64,000 bases of DNA from Parabacteroides sp900760525 (GTDB taxonomy: Bacteria > Bacteroidota > Bacteroidia > Bacteroidales > Tannerellaceae): positions 1,116,001-1,180,000 of the forward strand of contig NZ_CP187555.1 in assembly GCF_049860805.1 (NCBI RefSeq). Direction: 5' to 3'. The position numbers and the translations under genes are program-made. The notes under the pieces were generated by a model that worked only from the letters and a program-made list of their open reading frames with translations, was not told where the DNA came from and did not search any database. Shown here piece after piece: positions 1-8,851 of the stretch (positions are counted from its first letter, which is position 1; each line of letters starts with the position of its first letter).

Positions 1-2
1 AT

Positions 3-476
3 TTTCGCCAGTCCTACAACGACACGATCTATCAGGTATCGGCCGTGAAGGAGTTGCAACCTGCGCGCGTGCTGGATTTAGGTGCTCATCGCTGGCCCTA
101 CAGCGAGCGTTTCGAGGATAAGAAGGATGCCATTTACCCGACAAAATTCATGGAAAGCGAAGATGTGATCTTCTTCTGTTTTATAACGAATGTCTATAAC
201 GACAAACAGAAGACCTATAATGCCCTCTATCGTAAAGCGGACGGAACCGTCAAAGTCAGTCCCCTCGACAACAAGATAACCGACGATCTGAACGGTTTCC
301 TTCCCTTACAACCCATCTCTGTCTCCGCCTCCGGCGAATTTGCCGCCCTTCTCCCTTCCGAAGAGGTCGTAACCTGGTTCGAAGATAACACCGACAACAC
401 TGATATCCCTGCCGGAGTGGCTGCCTTGAAGAAGGTCGGGGAGGAGGATAATCCGGTGGTGGTTATCATGGAGTAG
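3..476 (+). CDS. 6-bladed beta-propeller protein, C-terminal part (5' truncated)
   Basis: The reading frame is open from base 3, so the gene begins before the window; the internal GTG at 45 is not a convincing start. The visible ~157 residues have the look of the last blades of the Bacteroidales 6-bladed beta-propeller family (BF3427-like/DUF4934), with the typical segments 'DDLNGFLPLQPISVSASGEF' and a closing 'NPVVVIM'. Proteins of this family are usually secreted or lipid-anchored and of unknown function. No signal peptide can be seen because the N-terminus is missing. The stop TAG at 474-476 is followed directly by an interspersed repeat. Family call from memory of the motif pattern; function unknown. 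Confidence 0.6.
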   Translation, partial: FRQSYNDTIYQVSAVKELQPARVLDLGAHRWPYSERFEDKKDAIYPTKFMESEDVIFFCFITNVYNDKQKTYNALYRKADGTVKVSPLDNKITDDLNGFLPLQPISVSASGEFAALLPSEEVVTWFEDNTDNTDIPAGVAALKKVGEEDNPVVVIME

Positions 477-966
477 TTACTTTTGGCTTGATCCAAAAGT
501 AACCAAAAGATCAAGGCTTAACCGTCCGGTCTACTCCGGGCAAAGGTTCCGCTGTCGCCTGCGAAACTCGCTTCGCTCAGACAGCGCAGGCTCCGGACGC
601 TCCACCTTTATCCTCCGCTTAACGACCGTCCGCTTAGGCCTTTCCGAGAAAGCTGCGCTTTCTCTTGGGATTGCCGACACCGACAGTTCTTTTGCGGCCC
701 CGTGTGGGGCACGGGGACAAGTCTGTTCCCGCACTTGATGCGGGATCGCAGGAGAACTGCCGGTATCGGTAATCTCCAAAGAGCCGCCAGGCTCTATCTC
801 CGGCCTAAGCTGGTGAGCGTTAAGCGCAGTGACCGGAGTGAGCGTCCGGAGCGTCTGCTGTTTGAGCGAAGCGAGTTTCAGACGCGACAGCGAACGAAGG
901 GAACGGAGTAGCGAAGCAGGTTCGGCCTTGATCTTTTGGTTACTTTTAGATCAAGCCAAAAGTAAC
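477..966. repeat. Interspersed palindrome-ended repeat, copy A (MITE-like, 490 bp)
   Basis: Both ends carry the same ~40-bp sequence in inverted orientation: TTACTTTTGGCTTGATCC... at 477 and its complement ending ...CCAAAAGTAAC at 966. Each end is itself a hairpin (TTACTTTTGG / CCAAAAGTAA). The interior is GC-rich, with segments such as CGAAACTCGCTTCGCTCAGA (552-571) and a second palindromic repeat family (TTCCCGCACTTGATGCGGGA, 725-744). Small ORFs inside it (for example 531-779 and 829-1023) are repeat-encoded and not believed to be genes. Related copies lie at 4689-4988, 8852-9052 and 19128-19164. No transposase is present, so it would have to be mobilised in trans, if it is mobile at all. 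Confidence 0.75.
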
Positions 967-1009
967 AATACTTTTCGTATCTTTATCCACTCAAAACAAA
1001 TACAGTATT

Positions 1010-1990
1010 ATGGAAAACTTTAAAGTCGGAATTATTGGAGCCGGGCATATTGCCCGCAAGATGGCGCATACGTTGCGCGATATGGAAGGAGTGGAATCGT
1101 ATGCCGTCGCTTCCCGTAACTTGGAAAATGCCGAAGGGTTCGCCCATGAGTGGGGTTTTACACGGGCTTACGGATCGTACGAAGAACTGGCGGATGATCC
1201 CGAAGTGCAGCTGATTTATATCGCCACCCCGCATTCCCACCATTTTGAGCAGGCGCGGATGTGCCTTGAAAAAGGCAAACCGGTCTTATGCGAAAAAGCA
1301 TTTACCGCCAATGCAGAGCAAGCGGAAGCGCTCATACGCCTGTCGAAAGAGAAACAGGTTTTCCTGACCGAGGCGATCTGGACACGTTATATGCCTTTCT
1401 CTGTAACGCTCCGTGACCTGGTCGACGGCGGGACGATCGGGCGTGTGATGATGCTGACAGCCAATATCGGCTATCCGATTGCCGAGAAGGAACGCATCGC
1501 CAAGCCGGAACTTTGCGGCGGCGCTTTGCTGGATATCGGCGTTTATCCGATCAACTTTGCAAGGATGATTTTCGGCTCGGAGATCACCGGGATCACTTCT
1601 GCTTGCGTAAAAGGGGAGACGGGAGTGGATTTGCAAAGCAGCATCACTTTCGTATATAGGAACCACCGGATGGCCGTTTTGCAAATGACCGCTTTCTGTG
1701 CGAATGACCGGCAGGGAGTTATTTCGGGGGATAAAGGATATATAATCGTCGACAATATCAATAACCCACAGCAAGCGGTCGTCTATTCGATCAATCATGA
1801 GGAAGTGGCTCGCTACACCTGCCCGCCGCAGATAACGGGCTTCGAATATCAGGTGCAGGCATCCATCGATGCGATTCGCGAGGGAAAGATTGAAACGCCC
1901 TATATGCCGCATGCGGAAACATTGCGTATTATGCGGTTGTTGGATGATCTGAGATCGGAATGGGGGGTGAGGTTTCCGATGGATGAATAA
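1010..1990 (+). CDS. Gfo/Idh/MocA family NAD(P)-dependent oxidoreductase
   Basis: 326 aa. The N-terminal Rossmann fold shows the dinucleotide motif GIIGAGHIARK at residues 8-18, and the family signature 'GKPVLCEKAF' at about residues 89-98, which includes the catalytic-type Lys of the EKP-like motif. The C-terminal half is the usual alpha/beta domain with 'GGALLDIGVYPINFA', where the DxGxY motif is conserved. Such enzymes reduce or oxidise sugars and related polyols, or act on trans-dihydrodiols; the substrate cannot be read from sequence. Length is typical. A weak promoter-like TATCTTTA lies at 979-986, just past repeat copy A, so the gene is probably transcribed alone. It converges on the GH84 gene. 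Confidence 0.88.
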   Translation: MENFKVGIIGAGHIARKMAHTLRDMEGVESYAVASRNLENAEGFAHEWGFTRAYGSYEELADDPEVQLIYIATPHSHHFEQARMCLEKGKPVLCEKAFTANAEQAEALIRLSKEKQVFLTEAIWTRYMPFSVTLRDLVDGGTIGRVMMLTANIGYPIAEKERIAKPELCGGALLDIGVYPINFARMIFGSEITGITSACVKGETGVDLQSSITFVYRNHRMAVLQMTAFCANDRQGVISGDKGYIIVDNINNPQQAVVYSINHEEVARYTCPPQITGFEYQVQASIDAIREGKIETPYMPHAETLRIMRLLDDLRSEWGVRFPMDE

Positions 1991-2007
1991 TAGTGTAAGG
2001 AAAAGGC

Positions 2008-2142
2008 AGTGTGTCAAAATGCCCTTGTTCCCGCGCTTGACGCGGGATCACAAAAGGACAGACCTTATCAATCAGATTTTTATAGGGTCGGTTTTAATGC
2101 GACCCCGCGTCAAGCGCGGGGACAAGTACATTTCGACACACC
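2008..2142. repeat. Interspersed repeat with TGTGTCRAAATG-type inverted ends and GC-rich hairpins
   Basis: The ends AGTGTGTCAAAATG (2008-2021) and CATTTCGACACAC (2129-2141) are near-inverted. Inside are two strong hairpins, TTCCCGCGCTTGACGCGGGA (2028-2047) and CCCCGCGTCAAGCGCGGGG (2103-2121). It sits between two convergent genes and could act as a two-way terminator. Related sequence is at 22352-22438 and inside copy A near 725-744; an element with similar outer ends but a different core is at 49499-49607. Confidence 0.65.
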
Positions 2143-2148
2143 TCCTTT

Positions 2149-4650
2149 TTATAAGATTTCGTGAATGCGAACTTCTGTTTGTCCTGCATTATGCAATTCC
2201 AGGGTCTTTACGCTTTCTAATGCTTCCTTTTTTAGCTTAATATAATTTGCCGGGCCGGAATAAAGCACTTGTTTCACTTTCCCTTTCAGCGGTGTGCCTT
2301 CCACCACAACTTGGCTGCAAGGGGAGCCGGACAGATACAGTTCGAGCGAACCGCTTTTGTTTTCCTTGTCAATCGTGATGCGTGAACCGGCAGCCAGCGT
2401 ATGAACAGATTCCAGATTTTTGTCATACATCAGGCGGACAGGATCGATGGAGGTATCTTCCTTTGTTGTTACTGCAAATTCGTACAGATAGATTTGCATC
2501 TGTTTGTCCGTCGTGTTCCGCATACGGATATAGCGTGCTTCGGGAGCGATCTTTTCCAATTTGAAGCGAGCCTGGTCGGTTGGAATATCGGCGATGGGGG
2601 TCCACTGTTTGCCGTCGGCTGACCATTCAAATATCCGTCCGCTGTTTTCACTCTTCGGCAGACTGAAGTTGAAAGAGGTTGCCTCTTTTTGTAATTCCCA
2701 GGCGAGGCCGAAGGATTGTCCCGGCTCGATGCGCAGCACCTCGTTCAGGCGGTTGTAGCCGATCAGGTCTTTGCCTTCCTTCAACGGCTGGTATTTCAAT
2801 TGTTCGATATCTGTCAGGATGGAAGCCTTGCTCATTTGTGCGGCTGCTGCATCTGTCCGGTCTGCGAACAACAGGTTGCGCCCAGCTTGTAAATAAATTT
2901 CCTGTACGAAAGGAGTCAGGACACGCGAGCCGACTTTCACACCTTTCTGGTACGGATTCTGGTTATAGGTCCGGTCGATCGTGCGCATGCTGTCGAGCAA
3001 CGACGTGAGCGACAGGTAAGACTGCCAGGTAGTAGCGCGATCCTTGTTTCGGTCTGCCTCGGCGACAGCGAGAGCCGTCTGTCCTGCCTTTCCTAAGAGA
3101 TGGAACTGCATCAGCCACGGTTTGATTTCGTCTATCAGCGCTTTGTTGCGGCATGTCCCGATGGCAGCCGGGGCGGCGGTGATTTCGGCGAATAATTGGT
3201 TCATGCGGTCGGAGGCTTCTGCGTTATAGCTTTGTTTGCGGAAGTCACTTAAGAAAGCATCCGCATCTCCGGCATAGCGGACAGATTCGTCGCGGCGGTA
3301 GCGGTGACCGTTAGGCCCCGGATCGCAGTTGTTCTCGCAGAATGTCCGGAAGGCTTCAGGTGCTTCCGGCAATACGTAACGGCAAGCTTCGGCGAAGTCG
3401 CTTTCGGGGTTGTAGGCTTCCATGTTCCAGGCATAATCGGCAACTCCGTAGAGGGCCACTTTGGAGGCTTCCGCCCGTTCCATCGGGTTGGCGACGAAAC
3501 CGGACATGGCATGTATTGCATCCGGATCGAGCCCGTAGGCCGGTCCCATCAGCAGATGGTCGCGGCAATAGTCGCTCACGGGGAAATTCCACCAGACGTA
3601 TGACGGGCGTTGGATGCGTTTGTTCACCCATTCCTGCCCTTCGAGTGTGATATCGTGGATCACGCTGTTGCCTGTCCACATCACATGGATCGCCGGGTCG
3701 AGCGTTTTACCGAGCACATCTAAGTAGTCGCTTCCCGCCCAGGCACGGTTGTATTCGGTCGGGCACATGATCAGCGGGCTGACGCCTTCTTTCTTCTCGA
3801 TAAACTCCTTCTGCAGGAAGTTGAGCAGGTCGGCTTGCTTGTCCGCTTTGGCCCCTTCACCGGAGATATCGTCGAAGAAGACGGCGAAAGAGCGGACACC
3901 GAGGTCGTACATCATGCCGAACTTGTTCAGCACATTCATCCGGTCTTCATCCGTCCATTGGATGTCTAATCCCGGGTGGATCGCCCAGACGAAATCCACT
4001 TTGTTGGCGGCGGCTTCCTGCACGAGGTCTTTGATCTGTGCCGCTTCCTTCTCCGGATAAGGCTTGCGCCAGTTCGGGGAACTATGGTAGGGATCGTCCT
4101 TCGGCCCGTAGATATAGGTGTTCATCTTCATCTTGCCATAGAAACGGAGCTGTTCGATGCGGTCGGCATGGCTCCAGGGATCGCCGTAAAAACCTTCGAC
4201 AGTGCCCCGGAAGGCGACGTCGGGATAGTCTTTGATGACGCCGAGCGGAAGTGTCGTGTTGCCTTGCCCGTCGGTTTCGGCCAACTGTTGCAGGGTTTGC
4301 GCTGCGTAGAACAAGCCGCGGCTATCGGAGGCTGCAATGTCGATTTCTTTTGGTGTGATGGATAAGATGTATGCGCCGGAGCGTTTCAGCTCGGGTGTCT
4401 TGTCTTCCATTAGTCTTATTTTGAGCGGTAGCGCTTCGGGGCTGTTGGTGATCGACAGGGCTTTCCCGATCAGCCGCATGGCATCTTCATCCGGGCTTTT
4501 CATACCGGAAAGGGCAAAGCCGTGAGGCGCTTTCAGCCGGTTGGTCGACAGTGTGACCTCCTGCGGCTGCGGATGAATGGCCGGCAAGGGGTTTTGTGCT
4601 TGCAGGGCACCCCCTAAAAGGAGGGCGGCGGTTAGATTTAGTAGTTTCAT
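2149..4650 (-). CDS. Secreted GH84 beta-N-acetylglucosaminidase (O-GlcNAcase-like)
   Basis: 833 aa with a Sec signal peptide (residues 1-19, ending LQAQ). Domain order follows Bacteroides GH84 enzymes: an N-terminal GH20-type accessory domain (about 22-145), the catalytic barrel beginning 'FRGTVEGFYGDPWS' (147-160), the paired catalytic aspartates in 'FFDDISGEG' (D260, D261), then a helical region and a C-terminal domain resembling F5/8-type carbohydrate-binding modules. The family removes terminal beta-GlcNAc with substrate-assisted catalysis; in gut Bacteroidales the likely substrates are host glycans or GlcNAcylated material in the periplasm. Length and catalytic residues are complete. The neighbouring minus-strand genes are secreted too, but a 300-bp repeat separates them, so a shared operon is uncertain. 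Confidence 0.93.
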   Translation of the reverse strand: MKLLNLTAALLLGGALQAQNPLPAIHPQPQEVTLSTNRLKAPHGFALSGMKSPDEDAMRLIGKALSITNSPEALPLKIRLMEDKTPELKRSGAYILSITPKEIDIAASDSRGLFYAAQTLQQLAETDGQGNTTLPLGVIKDYPDVAFRGTVEGFYGDPWSHADRIEQLRFYGKMKMNTYIYGPKDDPYHSSPNWRKPYPEKEAAQIKDLVQEAAANKVDFVWAIHPGLDIQWTDEDRMNVLNKFGMMYDLGVRSFAVFFDDISGEGAKADKQADLLNFLQKEFIEKKEGVSPLIMCPTEYNRAWAGSDYLDVLGKTLDPAIHVMWTGNSVIHDITLEGQEWVNKRIQRPSYVWWNFPVSDYCRDHLLMGPAYGLDPDAIHAMSGFVANPMERAEASKVALYGVADYAWNMEAYNPESDFAEACRYVLPEAPEAFRTFCENNCDPGPNGHRYRRDESVRYAGDADAFLSDFRKQSYNAEASDRMNQLFAEITAAPAAIGTCRNKALIDEIKPWLMQFHLLGKAGQTALAVAEADRNKDRATTWQSYLSLTSLLDSMRTIDRTYNQNPYQKGVKVGSRVLTPFVQEIYLQAGRNLLFADRTDAAAAQMSKASILTDIEQLKYQPLKEGKDLIGYNRLNEVLRIEPGQSFGLAWELQKEATSFNFSLPKSENSGRIFEWSADGKQWTPIADIPTDQARFKLEKIAPEARYIRMRNTTDKQMQIYLYEFAVTTKEDTSIDPVRLMYDKNLESVHTLAAGSRITIDKENKSGSLELYLSGSPCSQVVVEGTPLKGKVKQVLYSGPANYIKLKKEALESVKTLELHNAGQTEVRIHEIL

Positions 4651-4688
4651 ATTTGAGTTATTTAGGTGATTAATTAATGATTTATCTG

Positions 4689-4988
4689 TTACTTTTGGAT
4701 CAAGCCAAAAGTAACCAAAAGATCAAGGCTTAACCGGCTGGGCTACTCCGGGCAAAGACTACGCTGTCGCCTGCGAAACTCGCTTCGCTCAAACAGCGCA
4801 GGCTCCGGACGCTTCGTCTTTGCCCTCCGCTTTACGCCCATCCGCTTAGGCCTTTCCAAGAAAGCTCCGCTTTCTCTTAGGATGGCCGATACTGCCTGTC
4901 GTTCTGCGATTCCAATAGAGCCGTTCCGGCTCTATTTCCGGCCTAAGCCTTGACTTTTTGGTTACTTTTGGGCCAAGCCAAAAGCAAC
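4689..4988. repeat. Interspersed palindrome-ended repeat, copy B (300 bp)
   Basis: Starts TTACTTTTGGATCAAGCC (hairpin end) and ends ...GGGCCAAGCCAAAAGCAAC in inverted orientation. The interior matches copy A (CGAAACTCGCTTCGCTCAAA at 4775-4794; GCGCTTAGGCC-like and 'AGAGCCG..CCGGCTCT' motifs near 4917-4934) but is about 190 bp shorter. It fills most of the gap between the GH84 start and the end of the next gene, ending only 5 bp before that gene's stop codon. Confidence 0.75.
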
Positions 4989-4993
4989 TGTCT

Positions 4994-6691
4994 TTACCGG
5001 ACCGAAAACAACAACGTCTTCCCGTTCACATCGCTCCACTCTGTCAGGAGCTGGCGCAGTTCCTTGTATTCGGCAGGCGTATAGAGTTGTTTGTTCAGTT
5101 CAAGGCTGCGGGTGACGGTTACCGTACGTCCGTTTGTCTTGACGGCGATGGTCAGTTTGCCGGCGGCATTGCTGATCGTCTTATCGGCCTGCGGTGTGCG
5201 CAGCTGCATGTTTTCGGGACATTCGATCGTGTATGTGTAGATTTCGCTGACAGGGCGCGGGATCAAGATGTTCTCTTTCCGCTGACTATTCAGATAGCCA
5301 TAAGGCAAGTGGGAGAAGCCGGAAGCATCGTCAGGCAGTATGATCGTAGCATATCCGTTTTGTACGTTTAGGGAAGCCGGGGTTCCCATGTTGCCTGTCG
5401 TGAAATAAGGTAATATCTCTTTCCCTATGGATCCTTTGGTCATAGTCATCAAATTACCATCTTTTTTGAATGTCAGTGTGATGTCATTCTTGATCTGGTA
5501 ATCTTCAAGAGTAGGAACGGCAACGGCGACGGGCTGTCCGGTCGTCAGGCTGAAAAGCGGAGTCCGGTCGAAGTTCACCGTTTGCGGTCGTCGGGTGGAA
5601 GAGGGAGAGAAGAGATACATTTCGCCGTTCACCATGCAGGAGACAAGCAGTTGGTCGATCGCTTTCAGGGCCAGCCCTTTTTCGGCATGAGCCTGGTAGG
5701 TAGCCATCGGTTCGGCCTTAAAGCCGGCTCCGGCGAGCAATCCGGCGAGCAAGTTGGCTTTTTCGGCTTCGGTCCCGTAAGCGGTGCTCATGACAGCATC
5801 GGCAGGGCGGAGACGGTAGCCGGTCTGATCCAGCGTCAGCCTGTTGCTTGCAACATGATTGGTCGTGTATTCGAGGATGGCTTGCAGCTTGTCTTCATCC
5901 TTATCCTTGCCTTCGGTCAGGCTTTCCGCCAAAGTCGTGAGTTGTAGATCGCCGGCCGGATTGAATTGTTTGGACAGGGTGGCCAATGCTTCCCCCTCGG
6001 ATGCATACGTTGTGGCAGCTAAAAAAGGAACGTCGCCATTCCGGACAGAGACGAACGGGGCGCGTGAAGAAGCCGGGAGGTTGCGCAATGTCCAGGTGGT
6101 CGTGCGGACACCGTTGCCTTGCTTGACGGACGGCTTGGCGTTGTTGTTTGCCAGCGTGAAAGCGACTTCTTTGGTTTCCGGTGTCACGATGGAAAGAGTG
6201 TATTCCTTGACGGGAGAAGTCTGGAGCAGCTCTTCGAAAACGTCTACTTCCGGCAGATAGCCCGGCCGGGAAGTGACCGTATAGTCGAGGTAGATCGTCG
6301 CTCCCAACTCCAATCCGGTGTGGACAACTACCATTTCTTTCAGGTGGTTGTAAGCCGGGGCGTCGGCCGCATTGCGGGGAAGAACTTCCACGAAAGCGTT
6401 GTCCGGCGTCTTGATGATCGTGCCGTCTTTCTGCCGGGTGTAAGACGAGTTGATCTTCAGTTCCTGGTACTGCGGGTTGTAGACGATGAAACTTTCCCCG
6501 TATGTGCCATTCATGGCTGTATGGGTGAATAGCGTCAGTTCCATGTTGTAGCGGAACTCCTGGCTGCCGTCGGCACGGAGTGTCCAGGTCTTTGCCAGTT
6601 TCTTATATTCGGCTTCCGATGCTCCAAAGGCTGTCGTAGCCATAAGCAGCAGGCAAAGGAGGAAGGCGAGTTTATGTTTGTTTTGTATCAT
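4994..6691 (-). CDS. Secreted DUF3857 protein with degenerate transglutaminase-like domain
   Basis: 565 aa, signal peptide 1-23 (ending TAFGA). An N-terminal DUF3857 beta-sandwich (about 30-230) is followed by a transglutaminase-like helical region (about 270-390). Aligned by eye with the neighbour at 6851-8818, the Cys of 'CGVCKDIAG' is replaced in 'YGTEAEKANL', the His of 'DHFNHC' by 'AIDQLL', and the Asp of 'PLDPTW' by 'FSPSST'. The catalytic triad therefore seems absent, and the domain may only bind a partner or ligand. It lies downstream of, and on the same strand as, the intact paralogue with a tandem-repeat array between them, suggesting co-transcription. Biological role unknown. Confidence 0.75.
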   Translation of the reverse strand: MIQNKHKLAFLLCLLLMATTAFGASEAEYKKLAKTWTLRADGSQEFRYNMELTLFTHTAMNGTYGESFIVYNPQYQELKINSSYTRQKDGTIIKTPDNAFVEVLPRNAADAPAYNHLKEMVVVHTGLELGATIYLDYTVTSRPGYLPEVDVFEELLQTSPVKEYTLSIVTPETKEVAFTLANNNAKPSVKQGNGVRTTTWTLRNLPASSRAPFVSVRNGDVPFLAATTYASEGEALATLSKQFNPAGDLQLTTLAESLTEGKDKDEDKLQAILEYTTNHVASNRLTLDQTGYRLRPADAVMSTAYGTEAEKANLLAGLLAGAGFKAEPMATYQAHAEKGLALKAIDQLLVSCMVNGEMYLFSPSSTRRPQTVNFDRTPLFSLTTGQPVAVAVPTLEDYQIKNDITLTFKKDGNLMTMTKGSIGKEILPYFTTGNMGTPASLNVQNGYATIILPDDASGFSHLPYGYLNSQRKENILIPRPVSEIYTYTIECPENMQLRTPQADKTISNAAGKLTIAVKTNGRTVTVTRSLELNKQLYTPAEYKELRQLLTEWSDVNGKTLLFSVR

Positions 6692-6722
6692 TTTGATTTA
6701 TGATTTATGATTTATGATTTTA

Positions 6723-6856
6723 GATAGGGTACCATTCCTTCTAATAGATAGGGTACCATTCCTTCTAATAGATAGGGTAACATCCCTTCTAAGGGATAGG
6801 GTATCATCTATTCTAAGGGATAGGGTACCATCTATTGGAAGGAATAGGGATCATCT
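6723..6856. repeat. 24-bp tandem repeat array (five full units plus a partial)
   Basis: Five contiguous 24-bp units begin at 6723, 6747, 6771, 6795 and 6819, each starting GATAGGGTANCAT and ending with TTCTAAtA or TTCTAAGG-like sequence; a partial sixth (AATAGGGATCAT) runs into the stop codon of the upstream gene at 6851. The first two units are identical and the rest drift. GGTACC palindromes occur in three units. The small ORF on the + strand over the array is a by-product of the 3n period. Confidence 0.9.
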
Positions 6857-8818
6857 TTTTATGACGATATATTCTCCAAATGACTTATGGGCATTCACGG
6901 CGTTGCGGAAGCCGTCCCAGTCGCCTGCTTCGTACACGCGTTTCTTCAGTGCCAACCTCTGGTGCAACAGTACTTTGCCGCCCTCTTGGCGGAGGGATCC
7001 TTCGAAGTCGGCGGCAGGGCTTTGCGCACGGTCTTCTTTCCCGTCAATCGCCAGCTTATAGCCTGCGGGAAGCTGGATCGTTTCGTCCAGTTCGACTAAG
7101 CGCGAGCAGGCGTCCTTGAAACCATATTGGCGTTCTTTGAGGTCGGTGTCGATGCGCAGGTAGCTTTTCACCTGGTTGTAAAGGTTGTTCATCACCATCG
7201 GCTTGAACAGCATTTCCCCTTCGCCGGGAAGGGCGTAACCGGGGATTTCATAACGGAATGTCATCTTGATCGGTGCAGCCTGGTAGTTCTTCGGGTCTTT
7301 GCCGTAGTCTACGCTGATAAGGCGCGCTTTGGGCGAGACGGCAAGAAGCTGGCTTTCCAGTGCAGACTGCCATTGGGACTGCCAGCCGGTGGTGAAGATG
7401 CGGCGGATGTTGCTGTCCGACTGCCCTTCGGCTGTGATGGTGAACTGTCCGGTCAGCGTGCCTTTGGCATCTAAGCGGTTGTCGGCCTTGATGCGGACGT
7501 AGTGGTTCTCGGGCGCGGAAACCGGTGTGAGGCAAAGGTCCGAACCTTCGGGAACGCCCGGCAGGTAGTTCTGCTGCTGCTCGGCGCTGCTCCACAATTC
7601 GCGACAAAAGGGGACCCAGGTCGGATCGAGCGGCATATAGGTCCCGCTGGAAAGTTTCACGACGGCGACACAGTGGTTGAAGTGGTCGGCCGGGATGCTT
7701 TCCACGCGGCTGCCTGCCATCGTCATAGCCGGATAGGCTTCGAAGCCTGCCATGCGCAGGAAGGCAACCAGGGTGCCGGCGATGTCTTTGCAAACGCCGC
7801 AACGGTCCGTGTAGTTCATCGTCAGGTTATGCAACGTGTAGCCTTCGCCTTTACCCATCGAGATGCCGGAGTAGCGGATGTTGTCGGCGACCCAGTGGGT
7901 GAGGACGGCTATCTTTTCCATCTCGGTCTTCTTGCCCCGGATCAGTTCGTCCACCTTCTTCTGTGCTTCGGGGATGGCGTTGAAGCTGCCGTAGTCTTCG
8001 TTCACCTTATTGAACCAAAGGGATTTGTCCTGCCAGCGCGGTGTGCTGGACATCATCAGCTTCGGCGCAGCGTCGAAGAGGTCGACCATGTTCGGTTCGC
8101 GTTTGGCTGGCATGATGTCGGTGCTGACGAACGTATAGGCCTTCCGGCCGTCTTCGTAACGCATGGAAGAGGAGCATTCGCCTTGGTAGAACTGGAACTG
8201 CATCTCTTTCTCCATCGGGATATTCACTTTATAGACCTTGCGGACGGTCGGTTCGGTCGCCCAGAAAGGGACGATGTCGTAGAACTGGCCGCGCATGGGC
8301 GGGATGAAACGGGATTCGTCGTCACCTGCACCGTCAGCCAGCAGGGCATAGGTGAAACCTTTCTTGTCGATTTGGTAATCGATGATATCGCCCGGGTCGA
8401 GGCGGCCTATTTCCATCATGATCTGTCGTGCCCCCCAGTAGATGGCGCGGGCGGGAGCGGCGTAGTCCTGTTGCCGGGTGATGTCGAGGTTGACCACGTC
8501 GCCGTTGGCTTTGTAGATGGTGACGCGATGGAACTCGGCGTGTGCCGTCAGCGGGTCGTAATCGTATTTGAGGATGCGATTGGCGACAGCTCCGCGCGTG
8601 TTCATGACTTTGACGATCTTGCAGACGGTGAAGGAACCGGAGCCGGTGGGCTGCACGGTCACAGCGGTACTGTCTAACAGGTTTACACAGTCGTAGCCTG
8701 CGTATACTTCCGGCTTCTGTAGAGTCGGATCGGGTGCCGTCCGGCAACTTTCCCCACTTTGTCCGTGGGCGGACGCGGTGGCGAGGAGGGCGGAGGCGAG
8801 GATTGATAAGTACTTCAT
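6851..8818 (-). CDS. Secreted DUF3857 / transglutaminase-like protein
   Basis: 655 aa with a signal peptide (1-19, ASAHGQ). DUF3857 occupies about residues 50-230. A transglutaminase-like cysteine-protease-fold domain follows with all three expected residues in order: Cys in 'DRCGVCKDIAG', His in 'DHFNHCVAV' and Asp in 'PLDPTW'. A C-terminal beta-rich domain completes the protein. Family members occur widely in Bacteroidetes, usually exported and of unproven substrate; protease, amidase or cross-linking activity is possible. A degenerate paralogue lies directly downstream. The C-terminus is read into the edge of a 24-bp repeat array. The protein terminates in 'GEYIVIKR'. Confidence 0.82.
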   Translation of the reverse strand: MKYLSILASALLATASAHGQSGESCRTAPDPTLQKPEVYAGYDCVNLLDSTAVTVQPTGSGSFTVCKIVKVMNTRGAVANRILKYDYDPLTAHAEFHRVTIYKANGDVVNLDITRQQDYAAPARAIYWGARQIMMEIGRLDPGDIIDYQIDKKGFTYALLADGAGDDESRFIPPMRGQFYDIVPFWATEPTVRKVYKVNIPMEKEMQFQFYQGECSSSMRYEDGRKAYTFVSTDIMPAKREPNMVDLFDAAPKLMMSSTPRWQDKSLWFNKVNEDYGSFNAIPEAQKKVDELIRGKKTEMEKIAVLTHWVADNIRYSGISMGKGEGYTLHNLTMNYTDRCGVCKDIAGTLVAFLRMAGFEAYPAMTMAGSRVESIPADHFNHCVAVVKLSSGTYMPLDPTWVPFCRELWSSAEQQQNYLPGVPEGSDLCLTPVSAPENHYVRIKADNRLDAKGTLTGQFTITAEGQSDSNIRRIFTTGWQSQWQSALESQLLAVSPKARLISVDYGKDPKNYQAAPIKMTFRYEIPGYALPGEGEMLFKPMVMNNLYNQVKSYLRIDTDLKERQYGFKDACSRLVELDETIQLPAGYKLAIDGKEDRAQSPAADFEGSLRQEGGKVLLHQRLALKKRVYEAGDWDGFRNAVNAHKSFGEYIVIKR

Positions 8819-8851
8819 AAACTATAGTGTTTTTTTAAATGTTTATTCTGC

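Noticed and set aside
531..1023. Several short ORFs in the region between the propeller and oxidoreductase genes
   Set aside because: They are encoded by the interspersed repeat (both strands), with similar fragments at other copies; no independent coding evidence.
7502..8677. 391-codon + strand ORF antisense to the transglutaminase-like gene
   Set aside because: Shadow of the real gene; low-complexity Val/Phe/Asp-rich translation with no motif and no start signal.
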